Of a stretch of 6,480 nt of DNA, positions 1 to 6,472 are shown piece after piece. Where the stretch lies: the NCBI GenBank assembly GCA_051646055.1, contig JBOFCM010000159.1, forward strand, positions 1 through 6,480. The letters are read 5' to 3'. The DNA comes from JAGNZR01 sp051646055 (GTDB lineage: Bacteria > Fusobacteriota > Fusobacteriia > Fusobacteriales > Fusobacteriaceae). Under the pieces are notes generated by a model. That model was not told where the DNA came from. It was given only the letters and a program-made list of their open reading frames with translations, and did no database searches. Both the position numbers and the translations under genes were made by a program. Positions within the stretch are counted from its first letter, which is position 1. Each line of letters opens with the position of its first letter.

Positions 1-9
1 TTCAAGATA

Positions 10-1338
10 TTAAAAGTTCTGATGAAACTCTATTTTGTCCCTCTCTTCTAAAAATTTTAGATACTCTTCTTTAGACATCTGAGGTGTGAATTCATCTATA
101 ATTTTTTTTGCAGTTTCAGCTTTCTCTGCAAGGAGATCAATGACTGACAATGCCATAACTTTTGCTGGAATAATATAAGCCAGCTCCTCGTCCACAATGT
201 CGAACTCTCTAGTGTGAAGCTTTCCACTGATTCCTCCTATCATGGGATGGATAGATGGTATTAAATGGGATACATCTCCAAAATCAAAGGATCCTGTGAA
301 GTCAGAGCCCTCAATTATCTCATCATTTCCGATACCTAACTCATTAAAATTTTCTCTGAAAATATTGTCTAAAGAGTTATTTTTTAATAGTGGGAGATAT
401 CCTGGAATAGATTTTATTTCTACATTGGCTCCCATAGCCAGAGCTCCGGCCTGAATAGAACGGTTCACTTTTCTATCAGCATCTAGGAGCCCTTGGATAG
501 TCCGAGCTCTTACATAGGATTCCATTTTCACATCATGAGGAACAGAGTTTACAATGTTTCCTCCATGGGTGATAATTGGATGAACCCTCACTCTGTCACT
601 GTCTTTGAAAGTTTCTCTTTGAGCATGGATATTATTGAGAGAAAGAGTAGCTGCACTCAAGGCATTTATCCCCTCATGAGGGGCAGCACCTGCATGGGAC
701 TCTTTTCCTATAAATTTGATTTCTTTACCAATAAATCCATTACTTAGAGGACCCAATATGGCTTTTTTTTCTCCCAGGTCCTGAGAGTGGAACATCATGG
801 CAATATCTACATTATCAAAGTAACCTTTGTAGATGAGCTCCTGTTTTCCACCAAAATATTTTAATTTTCCAGATTCTCTTAAAGCGTTTCTAAATCCCAA
901 CTCTATAAATTCTTCTGCAGGAGTGGCCATAATTGTAACCTTTCCTATCAAGTTTTCCATAACATTGCTCTCTGCCAACCCCAGAGCAGCTCCTAGCATT
1001 CCTGCAATCTGTATATTGTGTCCACAGGCATGAATTGCCCCGTCTATAGCACAATCCTTATGATCTGTACAAGTAACGCTATCCAACTCTCCTAAAATTG
1101 CGATATTAGGACCTTCCCCAGCTCCTGAAATTTCAGCTCTGCATCCGGTAACAGCTATATTTTTTTCTACATTCAATCCCAGTTCTTGGAGAAAACTAGC
1201 CACTGTTTCTGTTGTTTTAAACTCTTTAAATCCCAGCTCGGGGTTTTCATAAACTTTTTTTCCTACAGATATGATTTTTTCCCGATTTTTATCTATTGCA
1301 TCTATAACTTTTTTTTTCAACGCTTCTTTGTTTAACAT
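10..1338 (-). CDS. M20D-type amidohydrolase, AbgB/hippurate hydrolase-like
   Basis: Predicted cytoplasmic zinc- or manganese-dependent amidohydrolase of 442 residues, of the COG1473 type that cleaves N-acyl or N-aroyl amino acids or related amides. Seen in the sequence: the metal-binding motif HACGHN at residues 103-108 (C105 and H107 as ligands), the pair E142-E143 in TPAEE, H184 in MFHSQD, and H375 in GKLHTREF. These match the Cys/His/Glu/His/His set of M20D enzymes. The dimerisation-domain motif GKESHAGAAPHEGINAL lies at about 211-227. The GDVSH motif near 354 recalls AbgB, the p-aminobenzoyl-glutamate hydrolase subunit, so AbgB-like is the closest label I can give; the true substrate is unknown. 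There is no signal peptide. A charged helical tail follows about residue 405. The start is fixed by AAGGAG five bases upstream, and the ATG shares its A with the TAA of the PepT-like gene (TAATG), so translation is probably coupled. It is the last operon gene visible; what follows beyond base 1 is unknown. Confidence 0.92.
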   Translation of the reverse strand: MLNKEALKKKVIDAIDKNREKIISVGKKVYENPELGFKEFKTTETVASFLQELGLNVEKNIAVTGCRAEISGAGEGPNIAILGELDSVTCTDHKDCAIDGAIHACGHNIQIAGMLGAALGLAESNVMENLIGKVTIMATPAEEFIELGFRNALRESGKLKYFGGKQELIYKGYFDNVDIAMMFHSQDLGEKKAILGPLSNGFIGKEIKFIGKESHAGAAPHEGINALSAATLSLNNIHAQRETFKDSDRVRVHPIITHGGNIVNSVPHDVKMESYVRARTIQGLLDADRKVNRSIQAGALAMGANVEIKSIPGYLPLLKNNSLDNIFRENFNELGIGNDEIIEGSDFTGSFDFGDVSHLIPSIHPMIGGISGKLHTREFDIVDEELAYIIPAKVMALSVIDLLAEKAETAKKIIDEFTPQMSKEEYLKFLEERDKIEFHQNF

Positions 1339-2462
1339 TAGTACTCCTTAGATATATATTTAATCAGAGCCTCAGTTGTTTTTGCAAGTTCGTCAGTATC
1401 TAGAGTTTCATCAACTGTGTGTACATCATACATTCCAACTCCTATAATTATAGAGTTGTAACCTCTTTGGGCGAATATGTTACTGTCAGATCCTCCACCG
1501 ATAACTTGAAGTTCTGAACTTATTCCTAAGCTTTCATAAACTTTAGAAAATTCCTTGGCGAAGGCCAATTCATCAGTAGGTTTTAACGGTGGAAAAGCAC
1601 AGATTTTTTCAAATTGGTAGCTTCCTCCCATCTCTTCCACAGCATTCTGACACTGAGTTTCATATTCCTTTAATATATTTAAAATGATCTCTTCTGAATG
1701 ACCTCTTACTTCTCCAGTAGCGATACATGAATCAGCTACAACATTACTAGGAAAATCAGCTGAGATAGTTCCCAAATTTGAAGTAGTCAGATTATCTATT
1801 CTTCCCATTTTCATTTTAGCGATGGCCTTAGAAGCTGTCTGAATGGCATTTATTCCTTTTTCAGGCTCTATTCCAGCATGGGCTTTTTTTCCTGTAAAAG
1901 TTATTGTGAAGTCATAACGTCCAGGTGCAGTATGAGCCACAAGTCCGGCTCTTCCTCCGTTGTCAATAACTATCATATTTTTAGCAGGAGTCAGATGAGC
2001 TGGAATAAGGCTCCAGTCTATATTTTTAGCTCCTAACATTCCGATCTCTTCGCAAGGTGTCAGAACTACATAGATATCCTCGTGTGCTATATTTTTCTCT
2101 TTGATAACTTTTATAGTTTCGATAATTGCTGCAATTCCAGCTTTATCGTCAGCACCAAGAGTTGTGGTTCCATCTGTTTTTATTATTTTTCCATCAAGGA
2201 TGGGATTTATATTCTCACATGGACCTACAACATCAGTGTGTGCAGCAAGGGTAATACCTTTGCCTTCTAAAGAACCAGGAAGTTTGGCAATTATAGTAGC
2301 TCCATCTCCACCATATTTCTCAAACCCCTTATCCAGATAAATTTCCATTCCCATATTCTGAAAAATTTCAGACAGGTACTCTATATATTTCCCCTCTTTT
2401 TTAGATGGAGAATATATTTTTACCATCTCTAAAAAGTTATCAACCATTCTTTTTTTATCCAT
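1338..2462 (-). CDS. M20 family metallopeptidase, PepT-like
   Basis: Predicted cytoplasmic di-metal aminopeptidase or dipeptidase of 374 residues, related to peptidase T (tripeptidase) and close to the usual length of the PepT-like subgroup. The co-catalytic metal site is intact: H75 and D77 in AAHTDVV, D105 in LGADDKAGIA (bridging aspartate), E138-E139 in PCEEIG (catalytic base then ligand), D167 in VIDNGG, and H348 in DVHTVDE. The dimerisation/lid domain contains GKKAHAGIEPEKGINAI at about 191-207, and GGGSDSNIF lies near 322-330. These are family-level assignments; the peptide or amide actually cleaved is not shown by the sequence. The start codon overlaps the end of the upstream membrane-protein gene by 8 bases, with GGAGAGAG before it inside that gene. 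It ends in a TAATG overlap with the next hydrolase. No signal peptide is present. Two M20 enzymes of different subfamilies in one operon suggest successive or alternative cleavage of an imported substrate. Confidence 0.92.
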   Translation of the reverse strand: MDKKRMVDNFLEMVKIYSPSKKEGKYIEYLSEIFQNMGMEIYLDKGFEKYGGDGATIIAKLPGSLEGKGITLAAHTDVVGPCENINPILDGKIIKTDGTTTLGADDKAGIAAIIETIKVIKEKNIAHEDIYVVLTPCEEIGMLGAKNIDWSLIPAHLTPAKNMIVIDNGGRAGLVAHTAPGRYDFTITFTGKKAHAGIEPEKGINAIQTASKAIAKMKMGRIDNLTTSNLGTISADFPSNVVADSCIATGEVRGHSEEIILNILKEYETQCQNAVEEMGGSYQFEKICAFPPLKPTDELAFAKEFSKVYESLGISSELQVIGGGSDSNIFAQRGYNSIIIGVGMYDVHTVDETLDTDELAKTTEALIKYISKEY

Positions 2463-3123
2463 TTTTCTGCTCTCTCTCCATTAATTTTTTAGCAAATATT
2501 ATACTTGAAAATACTGATACTAGAGTAATCAAGAAAGCTGGTTTTCCTGGAATAAAATTAACTATCTTAGTCATAGCAAATGAAATAGCCAGTGCAAATA
2601 TTGCAGTTTTTGGAGATTTAATAGCAAACTGCATAAAAACTCCTCCGAAAAGTGCTGGAATAATAAGAGTAAGCAGTGACATAAATGATGGAGGCAGCTG
2701 TGATAGAAGAGCCTGTCCTGCAATTACTGAAAGTATAAGGAAAAATGCACCCACCCAGATGGAAACTCCTATACCTATTGTTCCCATTATAGACCCCTCT
2801 TCAGTTCCTGCTACATAACCTGATGCCTCCTGAGAAGAGATTGCCGCAGGGATTCTCATGTTCACAAGGTTTCCAGAAAGGAATCCCATATAAAGTCCAG
2901 ATCTCCCAACGATAGGATAATAACTTATAGGCTCACTGAAATAAAAAGCTCCTGAGACAGACATCTGAGAGATAGCTCCTGCCATTATAGCAGCTAGTCC
3001 TGGATTGAATCCAAAGTAAAAAGTCATTATTAGAGCTGGAAGAAGGGAAGCAACAAGTCCCAAGACCATTGTTCCTCTTCCTATTTTAGTTACTTCGTCA
3101 ATATATCTATTATATATACTCAT
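2455..3123 (-). CDS. Small multi-pass membrane protein, likely partner of the DUF5058-like protein
   Basis: A 222-residue integral membrane protein of no known function. By reading hydrophobicity I see about six or seven membrane segments, near residues 17-37, 40-62, 73-90, 113-137, 145-165, 171-188 and 194-212. A short hydrophilic N-terminus precedes them and a basic C-terminal tail (AKKLMEREQKNG) follows. Polar and proline-rich stretches between segments look functional: SEPISYYPIVG near 63-73, SGNLVNMRIPAA near 83-94, and EEGSIMGTIGIG near 108-119. From memory, proteins of this type occur beside DUF5058 proteins and M20 hydrolases in clostridia, usually annotated only as hypothetical; I cannot search to confirm this. 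Together with the upstream gene it may form a two-component transporter (inference). AAAGGAG six bases before the ATG supports the start; the gene lies 21 bases after the upstream stop and its end overlaps the PepT-like gene by 8 bases. Confidence 0.85.
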   Translation of the reverse strand: MSIYNRYIDEVTKIGRGTMVLGLVASLLPALIMTFYFGFNPGLAAIMAGAISQMSVSGAFYFSEPISYYPIVGRSGLYMGFLSGNLVNMRIPAAISSQEASGYVAGTEEGSIMGTIGIGVSIWVGAFFLILSVIAGQALLSQLPPSFMSLLTLIIPALFGGVFMQFAIKSPKTAIFALAISFAMTKIVNFIPGKPAFLITLVSVFSSIIFAKKLMEREQKNG

Positions 3124-3144
3124 ATTTTTCTCCTTTATTTTCCG

Positions 3145-3855
3145 TTATTTTAAAAGTGTACCTATAAGAGCTCCACCGAACATTGCAAAAGTTAATGCCC
3201 ATTCTTTAAGCCAAGGAAGATTTTTCTCTCCGACTTTTAGACAGATTAGCATTATAACCATTCCAGAAACTCCAGCTCCTGCAATTTCAGGGTTTGACGT
3301 AACTTTTAAAAGGTTACCCACATTGAAAAAAGCAAAAGATCCCAGCATAGCTCCAAGTCCTACCGCTGGAAGAAGTGCTTTTCTTCCGTTTGTAAGCAGA
3401 CCGTTTACCTTATCCATTTTGTGGGCAAAAAAGAAAACAAAAATAATCCATCCCATTGATCCTAAAGCCATTGCCCATAGTGCATTGGTAAAGACAACAG
3501 GTGCCATATTTATCGAAAGTTCTGAATTCATTGCTTTAGCTCCGAAGTTTGCAGCCATTGCCTCAAAGTTAGAACTTCCAATCATACTTAATATTAAAGC
3601 TGAAACAGGAGAACCCATTGTAACCAGAAGAGCCAATAAGCTTCCTACTACTCCCAGTGCAGGACCTATACTTGCCATGGCACTGACTTTAATTCCTTTC
3701 TTGATATTCTCTTCAGAGATTCCCAGATCTTTTCCGGCTTTTATAGATTTTTTTACGATTAATCCAGATTGAAGAAGAACTATAGATATTCCTAAAATCG
3801 CAGTTCCTACTAAAATTGGATGTTGTGCATAGAACATATGTCCTAAATTACTCAT
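3145..3855 (-). CDS. DUF5058-like multi-pass membrane protein
   Basis: A 236-residue integral membrane protein, first gene of the operon. Hydrophobic segments lie near residues 12-33, 57-80, 118-142, 160-180, 190-207 and 215-235. The first loop is basic and amphipathic (IKAGKDLGISEENIKKGIKV, about 37-56). Other recognisable stretches are SSNFEAMAANFGAKAMN near 92-108 and LPWLKEWALTFAMFGG near the C-terminus. The pattern agrees with my memory of DUF5058, an uncharacterised membrane family found next to M20 peptidases; this is recognition, not a search result. No transport or enzyme motif is identifiable. Start choice: the frame is open up to an ATG at 3924, but that ATG lies inside the promoter. 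The ATG at 3855, giving MSNLGHMF, has GGGAGGT with ideal spacing and is surely the real start. A role as one half of a permease, with the next gene as the other half, is inference from gene order. Confidence 0.85.
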   Translation of the reverse strand: MSNLGHMFYAQHPILVGTAILGISIVLLQSGLIVKKSIKAGKDLGISEENIKKGIKVSAMASIGPALGVVGSLLALLVTMGSPVSALILSMIGSSNFEAMAANFGAKAMNSELSINMAPVVFTNALWAMALGSMGWIIFVFFFAHKMDKVNGLLTNGRKALLPAVGLGAMLGSFAFFNVGNLLKVTSNPEIAGAGVSGMVIMLICLKVGEKNLPWLKEWALTFAMFGGALIGTLLK

Positions 3856-3859
3856 AACT

Positions 3860-3866
3860 ACCTCCC
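3860..3866 (-). promoter_or_regulatory. Ribosome binding site that fixes the operon's first start
   Basis: On the minus strand GGGAGGT stands just before the ATG at 3855; the GGGAGG core is five bases from it. It decides between this ATG and the in-frame ATG at 3924, which has no Shine-Dalgarno sequence and would lie at or upstream of the transcription start. Confidence 0.85.
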
Positions 3867-3871
3867 GTTTT

Positions 3872-3897
3872 AAAAGACACGTCTTTTTTGTGTCTTT
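3872..3897 (-). promoter_or_regulatory. Inverted repeat in the operon leader, putative operator
   Basis: The arms AAAGACAC (3897-3890) and GTGTCTTT (3880-3873) are perfect 8-base inverted repeats separated by 9 bases. Inside, a third half-site AAAGAC (3883-3878 region) forms a second, tighter palindrome with the right arm, AAAGAC-GT-GTCTTT. The element therefore holds three copies of an AAAGAC half-site, two direct and one inverted. It spans roughly +12 to +37 from the predicted transcription start and ends a few bases before the Shine-Dalgarno sequence. That is a typical place for a repressor operator; as RNA it could also fold into a hairpin beside the ribosome binding site. The adjacent regulator is the obvious candidate protein, but nothing in the sequence proves it. 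Confidence 0.55.
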
Positions 3898-3915
3898 AAT
3901 TAAAAATATACTGTT

Positions 3916-3944
3916 ATGATACATTAAATTTTATAATTTGTCAA
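3916..3944 (-). promoter_or_regulatory. Sigma-70-type promoter of the four-gene operon
   Basis: A perfect -35 box TTGACA (3944-3939), a 17-base AT-rich spacer and a -10 box TATCAT (3921-3916, five of six consensus bases) point along the minus strand. Transcription would start near 3909, leaving a leader of about 54 bases before the ATG at 3855. It lies directly after the terminator of the regulator gene, so the operon appears to be transcribed separately from its regulator. Confidence 0.82.
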
Positions 3945-3953
3945 TTATTTTTA

Positions 3954-3989
3954 AAAAAACAGAGAAATCAAAAGATTTCTCTGTTTTTT
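3954..3989 (-). terminator. Intrinsic terminator of the regulator gene
   Basis: A perfect inverted repeat with an ACAGAGAAATC / GATTTCTCTGT core (11 bp) and a 4-base loop, extended by A:T pairs to 16 bp. On the minus strand it is followed by a run of T, the classic Rho-independent form. The stem begins within the TAA stop codon (3990-3988) of the regulator. Because the A and T tracts are symmetric it could also stop plus-strand transcripts, although no plus-strand gene approaches it here. Confidence 0.9.
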
Positions 3990-5277
3990 AAAAAGATATT
4001 TCTATTTTCTTTTTGGGCCTTCCAGAACCGGTGTAGATATTATTTTCCTTCTCTTTTCCATAGCCGGAGTCGATAAGTTTTTTCATTATACGGTTAGTGC
4101 TTCTAGTTGTCACATTCAGATAAAAGGCCAGCTCTTCACTGTCGAAATCTAATTTTTTTTCTTTGGACATGACAGATTTTATTTTTTTCAGATGAATTAC
4201 GGATATATTGGTAGATAGGGAGATTTTGTTTAACTCCCGCTCGTCTAGATATAAAGTGTAGTTTAACTCTTTTTCATCTAAAATAGGTCCGTTTACTTTT
4301 CCATTATTGATCTGAAAAATACAGTTTCCCTCATGCTTTTTAGCCATCTCAAGAGCTTTTTTGGCATTGATTTCACTTTCTAAAGCACTTTTCCCTATTC
4401 CATTCCCCACAGATACTTTTATATTTTTCCGTTCCAAATCACTTAAAATATTTTTCAGGAGACAGATATTTTCATTGTTACTTACAGCACCCAAAGTTGA
4501 AAAAATTGTAAATCTATTCCATCCTGAATTAAAAATAGCTCCTTTGATCTCCTTGAGGTAGGGAATAATTAAACTCTCTACTGTAGAGTTGATTTCCAGC
4601 CATCTGTAAGAGTTCTCATTTCTTTCTTTGCCCTCTATCTCCAAAAGCTGTATGGATATTTTTGATTCTTTCTCATTTTTTACCTTCAGTTCATATTCAA
4701 GCTCTTTAATTTTATCCTGAATAGTGCTATTAGTTGCATATAATCTGATGCACTGACATCCTTTTTTTTCCAGCTCCTCATATACCCATGAAAACCCAGC
4801 TATAGAAACCAGGTTCTCAAATTGAGAGTGTAAATCCATATGGAATTTCAAGATCTCCTCTTCTGTTTTTTCTGAGTTATATTCAGTCACATGGAACTCT
4901 AAGTCATCTATGCTCAATTCCTCCAAAATATCCTTCAGATCTTCTTCCTGAATAGTATCTATGGTAACTTTCTTTCTTTCTGGAAATTTTTGTTTCAGCT
5001 CCCATAGGGCTTTGGTTATGCTACTGGATAGATAGGGTATATATACATGGGGCTTTATTATCGAAAGCTGTTCCTTTATTCTCAGGTAAACACCTATTCC
5101 GGTAAAAACAAACCCCTGACACTCCTGCTCTGCCAGTTCCATAACTTTGTAGGCATCCTGTATCTTTTCTACCGGGTAAACTTTCGCTATCAAACTTTTA
5201 TATTTTTCAGAGATGATTTTCTCTACTCTTATCCCAGAACTTTTAGGACCTATTACTGCAATTTTAAATTTCATCAT
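3988..5277 (-). CDS. HTH transcriptional regulator with a degenerate GGDEF-like domain
   Basis: A 429-residue soluble protein, probably a DNA-binding regulator of the downstream operon. Three regions can be read. Residues 1-180 have alternating beta/alpha character with FTGIGVYLRIKEQ near 58-70 and SIAGFSWVYEELEKKG near 158-173, resembling the sensor regions of PrpR_N-like regulators. A charged, possibly coiled-coil linker (about 184-205) leads to residues 205-325, which resemble a nucleotidyl-cyclase/GGDEF fold, especially VSVGNGIGKSALESEINAKKALEMAKK (288-314, key G290, G293, G295, E302, A305). The GGDEF signature is absent, replaced near 250-262 by NSGWNRFTIFSTL, so cyclase activity is unlikely. 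Residues about 376-407 (DSEELAFYLNVTTRSTNRIMKKLIDSG) look like a winged helix-turn-helix, followed by a basic GSGRPKKKIEI end. Two adjacent ATG codons open the gene; GAGG lies seven bases before the first, which I chose. The ligand and target are unknown; autoregulation is possible but not shown. Confidence 0.8.
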   Translation of the reverse strand: MMKFKIAVIGPKSSGIRVEKIISEKYKSLIAKVYPVEKIQDAYKVMELAEQECQGFVFTGIGVYLRIKEQLSIIKPHVYIPYLSSSITKALWELKQKFPERKKVTIDTIQEEDLKDILEELSIDDLEFHVTEYNSEKTEEEILKFHMDLHSQFENLVSIAGFSWVYEELEKKGCQCIRLYATNSTIQDKIKELEYELKVKNEKESKISIQLLEIEGKERNENSYRWLEINSTVESLIIPYLKEIKGAIFNSGWNRFTIFSTLGAVSNNENICLLKNILSDLERKNIKVSVGNGIGKSALESEINAKKALEMAKKHEGNCIFQINNGKVNGPILDEKELNYTLYLDERELNKISLSTNISVIHLKKIKSVMSKEKKLDFDSEELAFYLNVTTRSTNRIMKKLIDSGYGKEKENNIYTGSGRPKKKIEISF

Positions 5278-5305
5278 GACTTCACCTCTTCTCTAAATAT
5301 TTATT

Positions 5306-5314
5306 ATTATATCA
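5306..5314 (-). promoter_or_regulatory. Extended -10 promoter of the regulator gene
   Basis: On the minus strand TGATATAAT gives a perfect TATAAT (5311-5306) preceded by the TG of an extended -10. No good -35 box is found at 16-18 bases, as is common for extended -10 promoters. The start would fall near 5299, about 22 bases before the ATG. Confidence 0.6.
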
Positions 5315-5411
5315 CATCAGATGAATTTATGATTATTTATATTTTTGTGACCTTTTTGCGAAGTTTTTGTATTTAAAAAGTGAAAAAAATCTACTTTTTT
5401 TAATTTTACCA

Positions 5412-5440
5412 TTGACAAATACACTTAAAAAGGGTATACA
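5412..5440 (+). promoter_or_regulatory. Sigma-70-type promoter of the AgcS-type symporter gene
   Basis: TTGACA (5412-5417), a 17-base spacer and TATACA (5435-5440, five of six consensus bases). Transcription would start near 5447, about 30 bases before the ATG. The DNA upstream (5375-5411) is very A/T-rich and could act as an UP element. Confidence 0.8.
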
Positions 5441-5444
5441 CTTA
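5420..5444 (+). repeat. Direct repeat TACACTTA in the symporter promoter
   Basis: The 8-base word TACACTTA occurs at 5420-5427 in the spacer and again at 5437-5444 across the end of the -10 box, 17 bases apart. This could be a pair of protein-binding half-sites covering the promoter, or chance in AT-rich DNA. It is not the same word as the AAAGACAC element of the operon. Confidence 0.3.
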
Positions 5445-5476
5445 TTAGTTGTTATAAATATTTAAAGGAGGTTTTT

Positions 5477-6472
5477 ATGGATTTTGTAGTTAAGCTAAAT
5501 TCTATTCTCTGGGGAAACTTTATGCTGGCTCTTCTCATGGGTACAGGATTGTTTTTTACTTTCCGATTACGTTTTGTCCAGATCAGGAAATTTAAGGAGG
5601 GAGTAAAAAGAGTAACAGGTGGAATTTCACTCAATGGAAAGGCTGCTGACGAAGATGGTATGTCCTCTTTCCAAGCTCTTGCCACAGCTATTGCTGCTCA
5701 GGTAGGTACTGGTAACCTTGCAGGTGCTGCTACAGCCATTGCAGCAGGAGGACCAGGAGCAATTTTCTGGATGTGGGTAAGTGCATTTTTTGGTATGGCC
5801 ACTGTATATGCAGAAGCTATACTCGGTCAAGTTTTTAAGAAAAAAATTGACGGTCAGATAACAGGAGGTCCTGCTTACTATATTAAGCATGGACTGGGAG
5901 ATACAAAGGTAGCAAGATTTTTGGCTGGTTTTTTCTCTGTATCATGTATACTGGCTCTTGGTTTTATGGGAAATGCAGTTCAGGCCAATTCAATCTCCTC
6001 AGCTTTTGAAAATGCCTTTGGAATCTCTCCCTTAATTGTAGGTATTGTTATTTCTGTTTTATCAGGATTTGTTTTTTTTGGTGGAATAAAAAGAATAGCT
6101 TCAGTTACTGAAAAAGTTGTTCCTATTATGGCAGGGCTATATATATTAGCTTGTATTATCATACTTCTTTTCAATTTAGAAGCTGTTATTCCAGCATTTA
6201 AAGCTATCTTTGTTGAAGCATTTACTCCAAGAGCTGCAGTAGGAGGAGTTGCAGGAATTTCAGTAAAAACAGCTATGAGATATGGTGTGGCAAGAGGACT
6301 TTTCTCCAATGAGGCAGGAATGGGATCAACTCCTCATGCCCATGCTATTGCAAAGGTTAACCATCCTGCTCAGCAAGGTGCTGTAGCAATTCTTACAGTA
6401 TTTATAGACACTTTTGTTGTTCTTAACTGTACAGCTTTGGTTATAATCTCTTCTGGACTTTATCAAGGATGA
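5477..6472 (+). CDS. Sodium:alanine/glycine symporter, AgcS family, frame ends early
   Basis: Inner-membrane amino-acid carrier of the alanine or glycine:cation symporter (AGCS) family, which imports alanine or glycine with Na+. Signatures: GTGNLAGAATA at 77-87, which corresponds to the substrate and sodium-binding helix; GGPGAIFWMW at 91-100 followed by VSAFFG, the family signature; GGPAYYIKHGL at 130-140; MGNAVQANS at 164-172; and YGVARGLFSNEAGMGS at 269-284. The start is secure: AGGAGG is five bases before the ATG and MDFV matches typical family N-termini. The frame stops with TGA at 6470-6472 after 331 residues, within the membrane region that ends ALVIISSGLYQG. Characterised family members are about 450 residues, so roughly 110-130 residues and several helices are missing. 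The minus-one frame stays open (ATG AAT GAC AGT) to the window edge, so a one-base deletion, a sequencing error or a shift is plausible; the window ends too soon to tell. It is transcribed divergently from the regulator. Confidence 0.88.
   Translation: MDFVVKLNSILWGNFMLALLMGTGLFFTFRLRFVQIRKFKEGVKRVTGGISLNGKAADEDGMSSFQALATAIAAQVGTGNLAGAATAIAAGGPGAIFWMWVSAFFGMATVYAEAILGQVFKKKIDGQITGGPAYYIKHGLGDTKVARFLAGFFSVSCILALGFMGNAVQANSISSAFENAFGISPLIVGIVISVLSGFVFFGGIKRIASVTEKVVPIMAGLYILACIIILLFNLEAVIPAFKAIFVEAFTPRAAVGGVAGISVKTAMRYGVARGLFSNEAGMGSTPHAHAIAKVNHPAQQGAVAILTVFIDTFVVLNCTALVIISSGLYQG

Noticed and set aside
242..1033. Short plus-strand open frames opposite the amidohydrolase gene
   Set aside because: They lie antisense to a well-supported gene, lack ribosome binding sites and domain features, and are by-products of its codon pattern.
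3323..3772. 149-codon plus-strand open frame opposite the DUF5058-like gene
   Set aside because: It is antisense to the membrane protein gene, its composition mirrors the complementary codons, and it has no recognisable motif.
3856..3924. N-terminal extension of the DUF5058-like protein starting at the ATG at 3924
   Set aside because: It would overlap the promoter and inverted repeat, has no ribosome binding site, and adds a non-membrane stretch unlike the family; the ATG at 3855 has an ideal GGGAGGT.
5312..5350. CRP-like site from TCACA (5312-5316) and TGTGA (5346-5350)
   Set aside because: The half-sites are inverted relative to the CRP arrangement and 29 bases apart, so they do not form a known binding site.
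5375..5399. Hairpin AAAAAGT / ACTTTTT upstream of the symporter promoter as a terminator
   Set aside because: The stem is only 7 bp, almost all A:T, with an 11-base loop, and no gene ends there; it is better explained as AT-rich promoter-upstream DNA.
6470..6472. TGA as selenocysteine or tryptophan in the AgcS-type gene
   Set aside because: Tryptophan is encoded by TGG in these genes, AgcS proteins have no known selenocysteine, and the 8 bases after the codon cannot show an insertion element.
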